Shown here: positions 45,543 to 55,890 of the stretch, in pieces | Numbering within the stretch: the stretch's first letter is position 1 | Layout of the letters: each line of letters starts with the position of its first letter | Assembly (NCBI GenBank): GCA_003212515.1 | Contig: QCPL01000004.1 | Location: 37,888-101,887, forward strand | Source of the DNA: Prochlorococcus sp. AG-436-M02 | GTDB taxonomy: Bacteria > Cyanobacteriota > Cyanobacteriia > PCC-6307 > Cyanobiaceae | Direction: 5' to 3' | DNA length: 64,000 nucleotides | Notes under the pieces: model-generated | Databases searched by the model: none | What the model was told of the DNA's origin: nothing | What the model saw: the letters and a program-made list of their open reading frames with translations, nothing else | Made by a program: the position numbers and the translations under genes

Positions 45543-46985
45543 ATGACTAAGAACAGCACCGTCTCCAAGGTTTTGGAGAAAACATATCAGTATGGATTTC
45601 TTTCTGAGGTTGAGTCAGAAAAAATCCCAAAAGGTATCAATGAGGATGTTATTAGGCTAATTTCCACGAAAAAAAAAGAACCTCAGTTTCTATTAGATTT
45701 TCGATTAAGGGCATACAAGCAATGGAAAAGAATGGATGAACCTACTTGGGCAAATATAAATTATCCTAAAATAGATTACCAAGAAATAGTTTATTACTCT
45801 GCACCTAAAGATATAGAGAAGAAAAAAAGTTTAGATGATATTGATCCTGAAATATTGAAAACCTTTGACAAACTAGGCATTCCTTTAAATGAGCAGAAAA
45901 GACTATCTAATGTCGCTGTAGATGCTGTATTTGATAGTGTTTCGATTGCTACAACCTTTAAAGAAAAATTAGCCGAGGACGGTGTAATTTTCTGCTCAAT
46001 TAGTGAAGCTGTTCAAGAGTACCCAGATCTTATAAAACAATATTTAGGGAAAGTAGTGCCTATAAATGATAATTTTTTTGCAGCCTTAAATTCTGCAGTA
46101 TTTAGTGATGGTTCATTTGTATATATTCCAAAAGGTATTCAGTGCCCAATGGAATTGTCATCATATTTCAGAATTAATTCTGGGGATACAGGCCAATTTG
46201 AAAGAACATTAATAATAGCCGAGGAAAAGGCATCGGTAAGTTATTTAGAGGGATGCACAGCTCCTATGTTTGATACAAATACTCTACATGCCGCTGTAGT
46301 TGAACTTATTGCACTTGATGATGCCTCAATAAAATATTCAACCGTACAAAATTGGTATTCAGGTGATAAAAATGGAGTTGGTGGTATATATAATTTCGTC
46401 ACTAAGCGAGGACAATGCAAAGGAAGAAGAAGCAAGATAAGCTGGTCTCAAGTTGAAACAGGCTCATCAATAACTTGGAAGTATCCAAGTTGTATATTAG
46501 AAGGAGAAAGCTCAGTAGGTGAATTCTACTCAGTTGCACTAACTAATAACAAGCAAATAGCAGATACGGGAACTAAAATGATTCATATAGGTAAAAATAC
46601 AAAGTCAACAATCATTAGTAAAGGAATAAGTGCAGGACATTCAAAGAATAGTTATCGTGGGAAAGTACATATTGGTGCAAAAGCAATTGGAGCTAAAAAT
46701 TATAGTCAATGTGACTCATTATTAATTGGTGATAACGCTGAAGCCAATACATATCCATATATACATTCCAAGCAAGTGGTAAGTAATATTGAACATGAAG
46801 CAAGTACTTCCAAAATTTCAGAAGATCAACTATTTTATTTACGAAGTAGAGGAATAAGTAATGAAGAAGCTATTTCAATGATGGTAAGCGGCTTTTGTCG
46901 TGACGTTTTCAATGAACTTCCTATGGAATTCGCTTCTGAAGCTGACAGTCTATTAGGCCTTAAGCTAGAAGGTACAGTAGGATAA
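45543..46985 (+). CDS. sufB: Fe-S cluster assembly protein SufB
   Basis: A 480-residue SufB: the N-terminal [12 protein letters not shown] stretch, the central beta-helix ([47 protein letters not shown]), and the C-terminal region ([26 protein letters not shown]) with Glu/His/Cys residues used in scaffold function. With SufC and SufD it forms the SufBC2D scaffold that builds Fe-S clusters, the main cyanobacterial pathway. Confidence 0.97.
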   Translation: MTKNSTVSKVLEKTYQYGFLSEVESEKIPKGINEDVIRLISTKKKEPQFLLDFRLRAYKQWKRMDEPTWANINYPKIDYQEIVYYSAPKDIEKKKSLDDIDPEILKTFDKLGIPLNEQKRLSNVAVDAVFDSVSIATTFKEKLAEDGVIFCSISEAVQEYPDLIKQYLGKVVPINDNFFAALNSAVFSDGSFVYIPKGIQCPMELSSYFRINSGDTGQFERTLIIAEEKASVSYLEGCTAPMFDTNTLHAAVVELIALDDASIKYSTVQNWYSGDKNGVGGIYNFVTKRGQCKGRRSKISWSQVETGSSITWKYPSCILEGESSVGEFYSVALTNNKQIADTGTKMIHIGKNTKSTIISKGISAGHSKNSYRGKVHIGAKAIGAKNYSQCDSLLIGDNAEANTYPYIHSKQVVSNIEHEASTSKISEDQLFYLRSRGISNEEAISMMVSGFCRDVFNELPMEFASEADSLLGLKLEGTVG

Positions 46986-47022
46986 CTATAAAAATGAAAA
47001 GAGTAATCTAATCATTCTCAAT

Positions 47023-47799
47023 ATGAATCAAAAAAAATTAATACTTGAAATAAAAGATCTTTACGCAGGAATTGAAGGTAAAGATATACTCAATGGCGTC
47101 AATTTAAAAATTCATGAAGGGGAGATACATGCAATAATGGGAAGAAATGGTAGTGGTAAGAGCACCTTATCTAAAGTAATAGCTGGGCACCCTGAATATA
47201 CAATTTCTTCGGGTGAAATTATATTTAAAGATAAGGATCTCACACAATTAGAGCCAGAGGACAGATCTAACCAAGGCGTATTCCTAGGCTTTCAATACCC
47301 AATTGAGATAGCAGGTGTTAAAAACATTGATTTTCTTAGAGTTGCAGTGAATGCTAGAAGGAAAATACTATTGAAAAATGAATTAGATACCTTTGAATTT
47401 GAAGATTTAGTAGAAGAAAATCTAAGAATAGTAAAAATGGAAAAAGACTTCTTAGAAAGAGGAGTAAATGAAGGTTTTTCTGGAGGAGAAAAGAAACGGA
47501 ATGAAATTCTTCAAATGGCCTTACTAGAACCAATAATTTCAATTTTAGACGAAACAGATTCTGGCTTAGATATAGATGCCTTAAGAATAGTAGCTGCAGG
47601 TATAAATAAATTACACTCAGATCAAAAAGCTACCGTTTTAATAACCCATTATCAACGTCTATTAAATGAGATAAAACCTGATTTTGTGCATATTATGAAA
47701 GATGGAGAAATCATTAAAACTGGAAACAAACAACTTGCAATTGAATTGGAGAGAGAAGGATATGAGAACTTTCAAAACCCTCTCGATAAGAACAAATGA
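47023..47799 (+). CDS. sufC: Fe-S cluster assembly ATPase SufC
   Basis: A 258-residue ABC ATPase without membrane part: Walker [10 protein letters not shown] at 40-48, the SufC-type signature [15 protein letters not shown] (the KKRNE variant is diagnostic), and the Walker B stretch [16 protein letters not shown]. It powers cluster assembly on SufB/SufD. It begins 37 bp after sufB and ends 6 bp before sufD. Confidence 0.97.
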   Translation: MNQKKLILEIKDLYAGIEGKDILNGVNLKIHEGEIHAIMGRNGSGKSTLSKVIAGHPEYTISSGEIIFKDKDLTQLEPEDRSNQGVFLGFQYPIEIAGVKNIDFLRVAVNARRKILLKNELDTFEFEDLVEENLRIVKMEKDFLERGVNEGFSGGEKKRNEILQMALLEPIISILDETDSGLDIDALRIVAAGINKLHSDQKATVLITHYQRLLNEIKPDFVHIMKDGEIIKTGNKQLAIELEREGYENFQNPLDKNK

Positions 47800-47805
47800 T
47801 CTGAA

Positions 47806-49038
47806 ATGAAAAAAATATTTTATCCAGAATGGATAAACTCTATTCCTAGCAATGATGGAGTATTAGAAGAAACACAAAAACTTGCTAGAGAAGAATTAAA
47901 ACAGAATGGTATACCTAAAAAGTCTTCTGAAGAATGGAGGCTTACTAATTCGGCTTTCATAAAAGAATTCTTTAATCTCCCTCTAAATAGTAATAACACA
48001 AAATTAAAATTAAATAGAATTGATAATTTAAGAAGAAGTTTAGTTAAACTTGAATTTAATAACGACAGCATTTTTGAAGCAAATCTATGCAATGGCATTG
48101 AGAAGCTTAGTGAAGAAGAAATTAAATTATGTTTATCTGAAAATTCTATTAGAAGAAAAGATTTTTATGATTTCAATAAAACTATAAATGAAGCTTCTAA
48201 TAATCGATTAATTGGTTTTAAAATTAATAGTAAAGAAATTAAATCTCTAGAAATAGATATAAAAGCTGAAGTAAGTGAATTAGTTCCAACTAGAGTAATT
48301 ATAATAGTGGAGGAGGGGTTAGAAGTAGATATATTAGAAATAATCGAAGGTTCTAGAGGAGCCTCTCATAGCCATCTAATTGAGATATATATTAAAGACT
48401 TTTCAACAGTAAATCATGCGATAGTTTCGATTGGAAAAGATTCTGCGAAGTTAATGGCAAGTATTTTGGTAAATCAAGAAAAACAAAGTAATTATTCCCT
48501 AACTTGTATTCAGAAAGGCTGGACTTTTAGTAGACTAGAGCAAAAAGTAATTCAACTTAATGGAAATGCTAAAACTAACATTCAAGGTCTACAAATTGCA
48601 AATAATCAACAGGAATTAGCTACTCATTCAAGAGTAAGATTTAATGGTCCTAATGGATATTTAAAACAAATACAAAAATCAATTTTAGATGACGAATCTC
48701 ATTCGATTTTCAATGGAATGATAGAGGTACCTAAAATTGCTCAAAGAACAGAAGCATCTCAATTAAGTAAAAATCTTCTTCTATCTTCTAAAGCAAAAGT
48801 TGATACAAGTCCTCAGCTAAAAATTATTGCAGATGATGTTAAATGCAATCATGGTGCAACCATTAGCCAACTATCAAATGAGGAATTATTCTACTTGCAA
48901 AGTAGGGGTATTAATATAAAGAAAGCTAATCAATTACTAATTAATGCTTTCTGTAATGAAATCCTTGATAATCTTCCAATTCAAGAGAGTACATGGTCTT
49001 TATTATCTAAAGCTTTAGAAAATATTAAATCACAATGA
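47806..49038 (+). CDS. sufD: Fe-S cluster assembly protein SufD
   Basis: A 410-residue SufB paralogue with the shared C-terminal domain (DDVKCNHGATISQLSNEELFYLQSRGI) and the weaker N-terminal half typical of SufD. It pairs with SufB in the scaffold. Its last 4 bp overlap the start of sufS. Confidence 0.95.
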   Translation: MKKIFYPEWINSIPSNDGVLEETQKLAREELKQNGIPKKSSEEWRLTNSAFIKEFFNLPLNSNNTKLKLNRIDNLRRSLVKLEFNNDSIFEANLCNGIEKLSEEEIKLCLSENSIRRKDFYDFNKTINEASNNRLIGFKINSKEIKSLEIDIKAEVSELVPTRVIIIVEEGLEVDILEIIEGSRGASHSHLIEIYIKDFSTVNHAIVSIGKDSAKLMASILVNQEKQSNYSLTCIQKGWTFSRLEQKVIQLNGNAKTNIQGLQIANNQQELATHSRVRFNGPNGYLKQIQKSILDDESHSIFNGMIEVPKIAQRTEASQLSKNLLLSSKAKVDTSPQLKIIADDVKCNHGATISQLSNEELFYLQSRGINIKKANQLLINAFCNEILDNLPIQESTWSLLSKALENIKSQ

Positions 49039-50288
49039 ACCAAAAAAACGATCTTTCAAAACAGACAAGAAAAGACTTCCCTTTATTTAGAAATAAGCTG
49101 GATAAAAAAAATAATTTAATATATTTAGATCATGCAGCAACTAGTCAAAAGCCTATTCAGGTAATTGAAGCATTAAAAAACTACTACAGTTTCCAAAATG
49201 CTAATGTGCATCGAGGAGCGCACCAATTAAGCGCTAAAGCAACTGAAGCATTTGAAGAAGCTAGACAAATAACAGCAAATTTTATTAATGCAGAATCAAG
49301 CAATGAAATTATCTTTACTCGCAATGCTACTGAAGCCATCAACCTCGTCGCATATTCATGGGGGGATTCCAAACTAAAAGAGGGAGATGAGATCCTGATT
49401 TCTTTAATGGAGCATCATAGTAATATTGTTCCCTGGCAATTACTTAGCCAACGAACAGGATGCAAACTACGTTACATAGGAATTACAGAAACCGGTGAAT
49501 TAAATCTTGAAGATTTGCGCACTAAAATAAGTGAAAAAACGAAACTAGTTTCTCTTGTTCATGTCAGTAACACTTTGGGGACATGTAATCCAATTGGAGA
49601 GATAACCAAAATTGCGCATAGTGCTGGAGCACTTGTCCTACTAGATGCATGTCAAAGCCTGGCTCATAGAAAAATCAATGTAAAATCATTAAATGTTGAT
49701 TTCTTAGCAGGTTCGTCTCATAAAATCTGTGGACCAACCGGATGCGGATTTTTATGGGGGCGAGAAAACATTCTTGAATCCATGCCTCCTTTTCTTGGGG
49801 GCGGTGAAATGATTGAAAATGTATCTCTAGATAAAAGCACTTGGGCAGATTTGCCATTCAAATTTGAAGCCGGAACTCCTGCGATAGGCGAATCAATTGG
49901 AATGGCAACAGCAATCTCTTATCTCGAATCTATTGGGTTAGAAAATATCAGTGCTTATGAAGAAGAATTAACTGCTTATCTTTTTGAAAAACTTTCTGAG
50001 ATTGAAGATATTAATTTCTTAGGCCCTATGCCATCTCAACAAATTAATCGTGGGGCTTTAGCCACTTTTTACATTAAAGGTATTCACTCTAATGATATCT
50101 CGGAATTATTAGATTCAAGTAATATCTGCATTAGAAGTGGCCACCATTGTTGTCAACCACTGCATAAATATTATGGGATTAAATCAACAGCGCGCGCAAG
50201 TTTAAGTTTTACCTCTAGTAAAGAAGAAATAGACTTCTTCTCTCAAGAATTAAACTCAAGTATTGAATTTATTAAGCAAAATTCTTAA
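49035..50288 (+). CDS. sufS: Cysteine desulfurase SufS
   Basis: A 417-residue PLP enzyme, group II desulfurase: LDHAATSQKP near the start, the PLP lysine in SSHKICGP (around residue 230), and the catalytic Cys in RSGHHCCQP near the C-terminus. It provides sulfur for SufBCD; a SufE partner is not in this window. Start overlaps sufD by 4 bp (ATGA). Tail-to-tail with the S9 peptidase with a 4 bp overlap. Confidence 0.96.
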   Translation: MNQKNDLSKQTRKDFPLFRNKLDKKNNLIYLDHAATSQKPIQVIEALKNYYSFQNANVHRGAHQLSAKATEAFEEARQITANFINAESSNEIIFTRNATEAINLVAYSWGDSKLKEGDEILISLMEHHSNIVPWQLLSQRTGCKLRYIGITETGELNLEDLRTKISEKTKLVSLVHVSNTLGTCNPIGEITKIAHSAGALVLLDACQSLAHRKINVKSLNVDFLAGSSHKICGPTGCGFLWGRENILESMPPFLGGGEMIENVSLDKSTWADLPFKFEAGTPAIGESIGMATAISYLESIGLENISAYEEELTAYLFEKLSEIEDINFLGPMPSQQINRGALATFYIKGIHSNDISELLDSSNICIRSGHHCCQPLHKYYGIKSTARASLSFTSSKEEIDFFSQELNSSIEFIKQNS

Positions 50289-52249
50289 AGTTTTAAATGC
50301 TTCAAAAAAAATTTCTCTGTTAATTCTAAAACTTCAACATTAACACTAGCATCTCTAAAACCATGACCTTCATTAGAATATGTATGCAATTCTACAGGGA
50401 TGTCATTATTTTTTAATTTATTAACCATGGTACTAACTTGATCTAAACAGACAACATTATCTTTTAGTCCATGAAAAAATATTACTGGGGTAGAGATTCT
50501 TTTTGTATTATTAATTGGAGAGCGTTGAAGATATTCAGAATAATAATCTTCCAAACCTCCTATCAAATATTGTAAATAACCAGACTCAAACCTATGGGTT
50601 GTGTGCAACATATTAATCAAATCTGCAACAGGATATTTGCAAGACGAAACTCTAAAAATATTTGTAGAGGATAAGCATGCTAAAGCAGTAAAGCCTCCTG
50701 CAGATGAGCCCTCAATGGCAATATGTTCTCGACTAACTTTGCCTAATCTAATCAATTCATTAACGGCAGCACAACAATCAAAAACATCAGCATTACCCCA
50801 TCCATGCCTAAGACGATCACGATACTCTCTTCCAAAACCAGTCGAGCCAGAGTAATTAACATCCAAAACACTCCAACCCCTTGAGGTCCAAAACTGAATG
50901 GGAAGATTCAAACCCCTTGAAGACATAAAGGTTGGACCACTATGAACCTTGACTAGAAGAGGACTTTTATCATACAAAATAGGTAAAGGAGGGTAATACC
51001 ATGCATGAGTTTTAGAGTTCTTAAAACCTTTAAACCAAAGATTTTCACCTACACTAATTAATTCCTTAGAAAAAGGGAAAGAATTATTGTTTTTTACTTG
51101 AGATTTATAAGAATTTTTTGTCAAGTCAACTTCTACAATAGTTGCTTCTTGAAAAGGATTACTTCCAATAAGTACAGCTCTCCCATTATGTGAATCTAAA
51201 TAGGACATATCTTCAAATGGCAAATCAATATTAATTCTCAATCCACACTTATTTACTAAATTCAGAGTCCAAATTGAGTGCTTACAACTTAAAGCTAAAA
51301 TGTTATCATCAGATTTAGAAATAGTAGACATTCCAGCAACCCATTGAGGCATAGCTGATTCAGCTTTTAAATTCAAAATATTTTTTGATTGAGGCATTAG
51401 ATCCTCACTATCATCTAAATCTAAAAGTTTTACATTCCACCATCCCGTTTGATCTTCTGAAAATATAATCTGATTATTGCTAAACCAAATTGGTTGGAAA
51501 ACTGATACTGAACTAGAAGAACGAGAAGAAGTTCCTGCTAATAATTTTATAGAATCTAATCTATTGCAATCAGTTAATCTAGCTGCAAAGAGTGAGCTTC
51601 TATCCCAAGGCATATATGGTTTTTTCCACTCCACCCATACCAACCGATTACCATTAGGATTTAATTTTGGATAGCCAAGAAAATCTTCGGCCCTATAAAT
51701 AACCTTAGGTTCTTGGAATTCTTCAAATAATGAGAATTTCACGAAATAATCTCTTCCTTCTTTCTCCATCACTCCAAGCCAGATCATTTGTTTTAAATCA
51801 ATTAATCCATCTCCTAAATGACAATCATTTAGTTTAGAAAGACAACATGGGTTATTTAATGCATCTAACGTAAATCCTTCATCTCTGCAATTTTTCAACG
51901 CTGACCATTCTTGATACCACAAGCATCCATTAGATTCATCAACCCAAGCTAAAAAAATAGTATCGCCTGCACTTGCCAAAGTTAAAGCGCCTCCCCCATA
52001 ACCATGCATGCGACTACGAATATTCCACGGACTAGGAGTCAACTCCTTAGGCTGGCAATCCAAATGCCCCCATCTTCTTATCAAGGCTGTAGTTCTACCT
52101 CCCTGATTTGGTCTTTGCTCTAACCATATAACCCAATCATCCAGCAAACGAGTTTCTTTTATTTTTGGTGACAAGGCATAAACAGTTTCTGCATCTATCT
52201 TTTGGTGATTATTTTGTAAGCTTCCTGAAGCTGAATCATTGACTTTCAT
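50285..52249 (-). CDS. S9-family (prolyl oligopeptidase-like) peptidase
   Basis: A 654-residue protein. The N-terminal 400 residues are a beta-propeller-like region, and the C-terminal 250 an alpha/beta hydrolase with the triad: Ser in GSSAGGFTAL (around residue 525), Asp in HGLKDNVV, His in SNEGHGF. It may cleave short peptides. No signal peptide is seen. It is divergent from def. Confidence 0.9.
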   Translation of the reverse strand: MKVNDSASGSLQNNHQKIDAETVYALSPKIKETRLLDDWVIWLEQRPNQGGRTTALIRRWGHLDCQPKELTPSPWNIRSRMHGYGGGALTLASAGDTIFLAWVDESNGCLWYQEWSALKNCRDEGFTLDALNNPCCLSKLNDCHLGDGLIDLKQMIWLGVMEKEGRDYFVKFSLFEEFQEPKVIYRAEDFLGYPKLNPNGNRLVWVEWKKPYMPWDRSSLFAARLTDCNRLDSIKLLAGTSSRSSSSVSVFQPIWFSNNQIIFSEDQTGWWNVKLLDLDDSEDLMPQSKNILNLKAESAMPQWVAGMSTISKSDDNILALSCKHSIWTLNLVNKCGLRINIDLPFEDMSYLDSHNGRAVLIGSNPFQEATIVEVDLTKNSYKSQVKNNNSFPFSKELISVGENLWFKGFKNSKTHAWYYPPLPILYDKSPLLVKVHSGPTFMSSRGLNLPIQFWTSRGWSVLDVNYSGSTGFGREYRDRLRHGWGNADVFDCCAAVNELIRLGKVSREHIAIEGSSAGGFTALACLSSTNIFRVSSCKYPVADLINMLHTTHRFESGYLQYLIGGLEDYYSEYLQRSPINNTKRISTPVIFFHGLKDNVVCLDQVSTMVNKLKNNDIPVELHTYSNEGHGFRDASVNVEVLELTEKFFLKHLKL

Positions 52250-52315
52250 AGAAAGAATTATCTAATAGTTCTTAAAAAATGTACAATTAAAAAAATAAAT
52301 TAGAAACAACCATCC

Positions 52316-52921
52316 TTGGCTCGTAGTTTTTCACAACTTGCTATAAATGCAGAGAAAAAGAGGACGTCACTTAGTGTGTCAAAAAAACCGGTTGATTCTC
52401 CTGAATTACAGATTCACACTTTGGGAAATTCAGTTTTGCGTCAATCAGCACAGCGAATAAGCAAGGTAGATGGATCTATTAGAGATCTAGTAAAAAAAAT
52501 GCTCCATAGTATGTATTCTGCGAAGGGAATTGGTTTAGCAGCACCGCAAGTAGGTATTCACAAACAACTCTTAGTAATCGATTTAGATATTGAAAATGCA
52601 TCAACGCCTCCAATTATTTTAATAAATCCGGAAATCACAGAATTTAGTGCCACGATTGATACTTATGAAGAAGGTTGCTTAAGTATTCCTGGTGTATATC
52701 TTGATGTAATAAGGCCATCGTCCATCAAAGTAAATTTTCGTGATGAAATGGGAAGACCTAAAAAACTAAGTACAGATGGATTACTAGCAAGATGTATTCA
52801 GCATGAAATGGATCATCTTGATGGTATCCTTTTCGTAGATAGAGTCACCAACGATATTGAGCTTAAAAAAGAGTTAAATGAACATGGGTTCAATAAAAAA
52901 GATGTCAAAGCCATTTCTTAA
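52316..52921 (+). CDS. def: Peptide deformylase
   Basis: A 201-residue zinc/iron enzyme with the three motifs in order: GIGLAAPQVG (residue about 72), EEGCLSIPGV, and QHEMDHLDGILF (HExxH metal site). It removes the N-formyl group from new proteins. The start is TTG at 52316. A roughly 20-residue serine/lysine-rich N-terminal extension precedes the canonical start of the fold. Confidence 0.96.
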   Translation: MARSFSQLAINAEKKRTSLSVSKKPVDSPELQIHTLGNSVLRQSAQRISKVDGSIRDLVKKMLHSMYSAKGIGLAAPQVGIHKQLLVIDLDIENASTPPIILINPEITEFSATIDTYEEGCLSIPGVYLDVIRPSSIKVNFRDEMGRPKKLSTDGLLARCIQHEMDHLDGILFVDRVTNDIELKKELNEHGFNKKDVKAIS

Positions 52922-53038
52922 TCATTGGAATCCCATACCATTTCTCACAAAATCTACATTTATCTAGGATAATTTGATAAATATCACCTAGGCGGCTTCT
53001 AAACTCGTAAAATCTATATTCATTAGAACCCTTAAACT

Positions 53039-53380
53039 ATGACTGAGGAAACAATCTTTAGTCGGATCCTGAAAGGTGAAATACCTTGCGATGAGGTTTA
53101 TAGTGATTCGCTATGTCTAGCATTTAGAGATATTCAACCTCAAGCACCAGTTCATATACTTGTTATACCAAGGAAACCTATTAAAAGTTTAAAAGAAACA
53201 AGCTCAGAAGATAAAGAATTACTAGGTCATCTTCTTCTAATATCTTCAGCAATTGCTAAAGAACAAGGCTTAGTAAACTGGAGAACAGTAATTAATACAG
53301 GCGCAGAAGCAGGACAAACAGTTTTCCATCTACATATTCATATCATTGGAGGGAGGGCGCTAGAATGGCCACCTGGATAA
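53039..53380 (+). CDS. HIT-family nucleotide-binding protein
   Basis: A 113-residue protein with the histidine triad HLHIHIIGG at the C-terminus and CDEVYSDSLCLAFRDIQPQAPVH at the N-terminus, matching Hint/PKCI-type HIT proteins. These hydrolyse AMP-lysine or similar adducts; the substrate here is undetermined. It follows def by 117 bp. Confidence 0.93.
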   Translation: MTEETIFSRILKGEIPCDEVYSDSLCLAFRDIQPQAPVHILVIPRKPIKSLKETSSEDKELLGHLLLISSAIAKEQGLVNWRTVINTGAEAGQTVFHLHIHIIGGRALEWPPG

Positions 53381-53461
53381 TTCATTTTCAAAGCTTGGCA
53401 AAAGAGATCTTAAACATGGCATTCTTAGCAATAGATCATTTGGTATTATCTATTTTTATTT

Positions 53462-53480
53462 AAAAGCCAAAATGGTTTTT
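53462..53480 (+). terminator. Weak terminator-like hairpin after the HIT gene
   Basis: AAAAGCCA pairs with TGGTTTTT across a three-base loop (one G-T pair), followed by T-rich sequence, 81 bp after the HIT stop. It is a plausible but weak intrinsic terminator. The rest of the 225-bp gap to the ABC transporter shows nothing notable. Confidence 0.35.
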
Positions 53481-53605
53481 TATTATCCATAATCTTTGCT
53501 TTGATCTGAATATGCAGCTTTTCATAAGAATTTCTAATGATCAATAATAAACTGATACCAATAAGATACTTACCTTTGTAGTTATAAAAAACTTATAATA
53601 TTGCT

Positions 53606-55588
53606 ATGACTGAAACAAATTTCTCAAATAATAGAACTCTGAAGGATCAACTAAGTAGTTTAAGAAAATTAGCTCAACCTTTTTTCTTACCACTTGAACA
53701 AAGCAGCGGATGGAATTTTATATGGCTTTTAATATCACTATTATTTTGTGTTGGCGGCATAGTTCTTATTTTATTAACAGGGTTAATACAATTTCTTGAA
53801 AATATACATCCCATCTTTTTAGAAAAATATTTTGGAGGTGTAGCCGGAACTATCAATTCAATATGGTCAAGTTGGTGGGGTTTATTTCTATCAGGAATAT
53901 TCTTTATTGGAAGCATAAGCTTTTTCAATTATAGACATCAACTTAGAAATAAAAGATGGATTCATTGGTCTTTACTTGGCATAATTGTCCTTATGCTTCT
54001 AGCAGTAAATGGAATAAATGCTGGGATAGGATTTATAGCAAGAGATCTAACTAATGCTTTAGTAGAAAAGCAAGAGGCAGGCTTCTACAAAATATTAGTT
54101 ATTTACGCATGTTGCTTTATAGTTGCGCTGCCAATACGTGTTTCACAAATATTTGTCACATATAAACTAGGTATTATATGGAGGGAATGGTTATCTAAAA
54201 GTTTAATTGGAGATTATATGAAGAATAAGGCTTATTATGTTCTTAATCCAAATGATGAAGAGGAAACAGATGTAGACAATCCTGATCAAAGAATTACTGA
54301 CGATACAAGAGCATTTACAGGTCAAAGTTTATCCTTTACTTTAGGAATTTTTGATGCATTCTTAACATTTTCATTAAATATTCTAATTCTTTGGAGTATT
54401 AGTACAACTCTTACTTTATCACTATTTGCTTATGCAGCTTTTGCGACAAGTATACTAATTATTGCAGGGAAAAATTTAGTAAGAATTGATTTTGATCAAC
54501 TACGATATGAAGCTGACTTCAGATATGGATTAGTACATATTCGTGACAATGCAGAATCAATTGCATTCTATTCAGGAGAAGAACCTGAAAAAGCAGAAAC
54601 TGAAAGAAGATTGTCTGAGGTCGTTACTAACTTCAACCTACTAATAATATGGAGAGTAATTATAGATGTAATGCGCCGTTCAATCAATTATGCAGGTAAC
54701 TTCTTCCCATATCTAATTATGGCAGTTCCTTATTTCGCTGGTGAAATTGACTATGGAAGATTTATTCAAGCAAGTTTTGCATTTGGAATGGTAGAAGGTT
54801 CATTATTTTTTATAGTTAATCAAATTGAAGAATTAGCTAAATTCACTGCAGGTATAAGCAGATTAGAAGGTTTTCAATCAAAGGTTGAAAAAGTTAGTAG
54901 CTGTAAAATAGTGACTGATAATTTCCTTGATGTTACTCATAATGCAATAATTATTAAAGATGCAGATCTTTATCCACCAGGTAGCAATAAAAAAATAGTT
55001 TTAGACCTAAATATCAATATCAATCAAAATGATAGCTTGCTAGTTGTTGGTCCTTCAGGCTGCGGCAAGACATCATTATTAAGAATGATTAGTGGATTAT
55101 GGAAACCAATTAAAGGCAATATAGATCGACCACATGCAGGAGATCTATTATTTATTCCACAAAAACCTTATATGATTTTAGGCACACTTAGAGAGCAATT
55201 ATGTTACCCAACTGATCAAACTAAATTTAGTGATGATCAACTTAGATCAGTTCTTAAAGAAGTTAATCTTTCATCTCTTATAGATCGATACCCTGACTTA
55301 TCTATTAAGCAAGATTGGCCGAGAATCCTCTCCTTAGGAGAACAGCAAAGATTAGCCTTTGGTCGTTTACTTTTGAATTCACCAAGATTTGCAGTGTTAG
55401 ATGAAGCTACCAGCGCATTAGATATAACTACAGAGGAGCACTTATATAGTCTTTTAAGAAAAAGAGATCTAGCAGTAATAAGCGTTGGTCATAGGCCATC
55501 ACTGATAGGTTTCCATGAATCAGTTCTAGAGCTCGGTGGAGACGGCTCATGGCGTCTGCAACCTTCATCTAGTTATCAATTCAGTTAA
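53606..55588 (+). CDS. ABC transporter, SbmA/BacA-type permease fused to ATPase
   Basis: A 660-residue half-transporter. Residues about 20-430 form the ABC_membrane_2 domain (six helices; the loop NPDQRITDDTRAF is the typical family motif). The C-terminal ABC domain has Walker A GPSGCGKT near 481, the signature LSLGEQQRLAFGR, and the Walker B stretch FAVLDEATSALD. The COG4178 type covers cobalamin, peptide and long-chain fatty-acid transporters; the substrate is unknown here. It is followed 16 bp later by an hli gene. Confidence 0.9.
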   Translation: MTETNFSNNRTLKDQLSSLRKLAQPFFLPLEQSSGWNFIWLLISLLFCVGGIVLILLTGLIQFLENIHPIFLEKYFGGVAGTINSIWSSWWGLFLSGIFFIGSISFFNYRHQLRNKRWIHWSLLGIIVLMLLAVNGINAGIGFIARDLTNALVEKQEAGFYKILVIYACCFIVALPIRVSQIFVTYKLGIIWREWLSKSLIGDYMKNKAYYVLNPNDEEETDVDNPDQRITDDTRAFTGQSLSFTLGIFDAFLTFSLNILILWSISTTLTLSLFAYAAFATSILIIAGKNLVRIDFDQLRYEADFRYGLVHIRDNAESIAFYSGEEPEKAETERRLSEVVTNFNLLIIWRVIIDVMRRSINYAGNFFPYLIMAVPYFAGEIDYGRFIQASFAFGMVEGSLFFIVNQIEELAKFTAGISRLEGFQSKVEKVSSCKIVTDNFLDVTHNAIIIKDADLYPPGSNKKIVLDLNININQNDSLLVVGPSGCGKTSLLRMISGLWKPIKGNIDRPHAGDLLFIPQKPYMILGTLREQLCYPTDQTKFSDDQLRSVLKEVNLSSLIDRYPDLSIKQDWPRILSLGEQQRLAFGRLLLNSPRFAVLDEATSALDITTEEHLYSLLRKRDLAVISVGHRPSLIGFHESVLELGGDGSWRLQPSSSYQFS

Positions 55589-55604
55589 ACCCTAAAATGA
55601 TTTC

Positions 55605-55853
55605 ATGAACTCAAACAATTCAGAATTATCAAACGTGGAATCTTCTAAAGATGATTCTCAAGACACCACGGAAAATAAAAGTGATCTAAATCAGATGCCA
55701 AGTGCTACAACCACAGATATTCCATCATTTGGATGGAGTGGTTATGCAGAGAGAGTAAATGGAAGATTTGCAATGATTGGTTTTCTAGCAATCTTGCTAA
55801 TTGAACTCATTAGCCATTCAGGCTTCCTACATTGGGCTGGTTTTATTCCATAA
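55605..55853 (+). CDS. hli: High-light-inducible protein (longer form)
   Basis: An 82-residue protein. After a polar, acidic N-terminal 45 residues it has the CAB motif ERVNGRFAMIGF and one membrane helix (about 57-77). It is the longer type of Hlip found in picocyanobacteria. It lies just downstream of an ABC transporter gene (16 bp), so it may be read from the same transcript or from its own promoter. Confidence 0.93.
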   Translation: MNSNNSELSNVESSKDDSQDTTENKSDLNQMPSATTTDIPSFGWSGYAERVNGRFAMIGFLAILLIELISHSGFLHWAGFIP

Positions 55854-55890
55854 ACTATTAGGTCAAATTCAATTAATATTCACTAAAATA

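Noticed and set aside
53416..53463. 15-codon ATG frame after the HIT gene
   Set aside because: Too short, no ribosome binding site and no recognisable small-subunit pattern.
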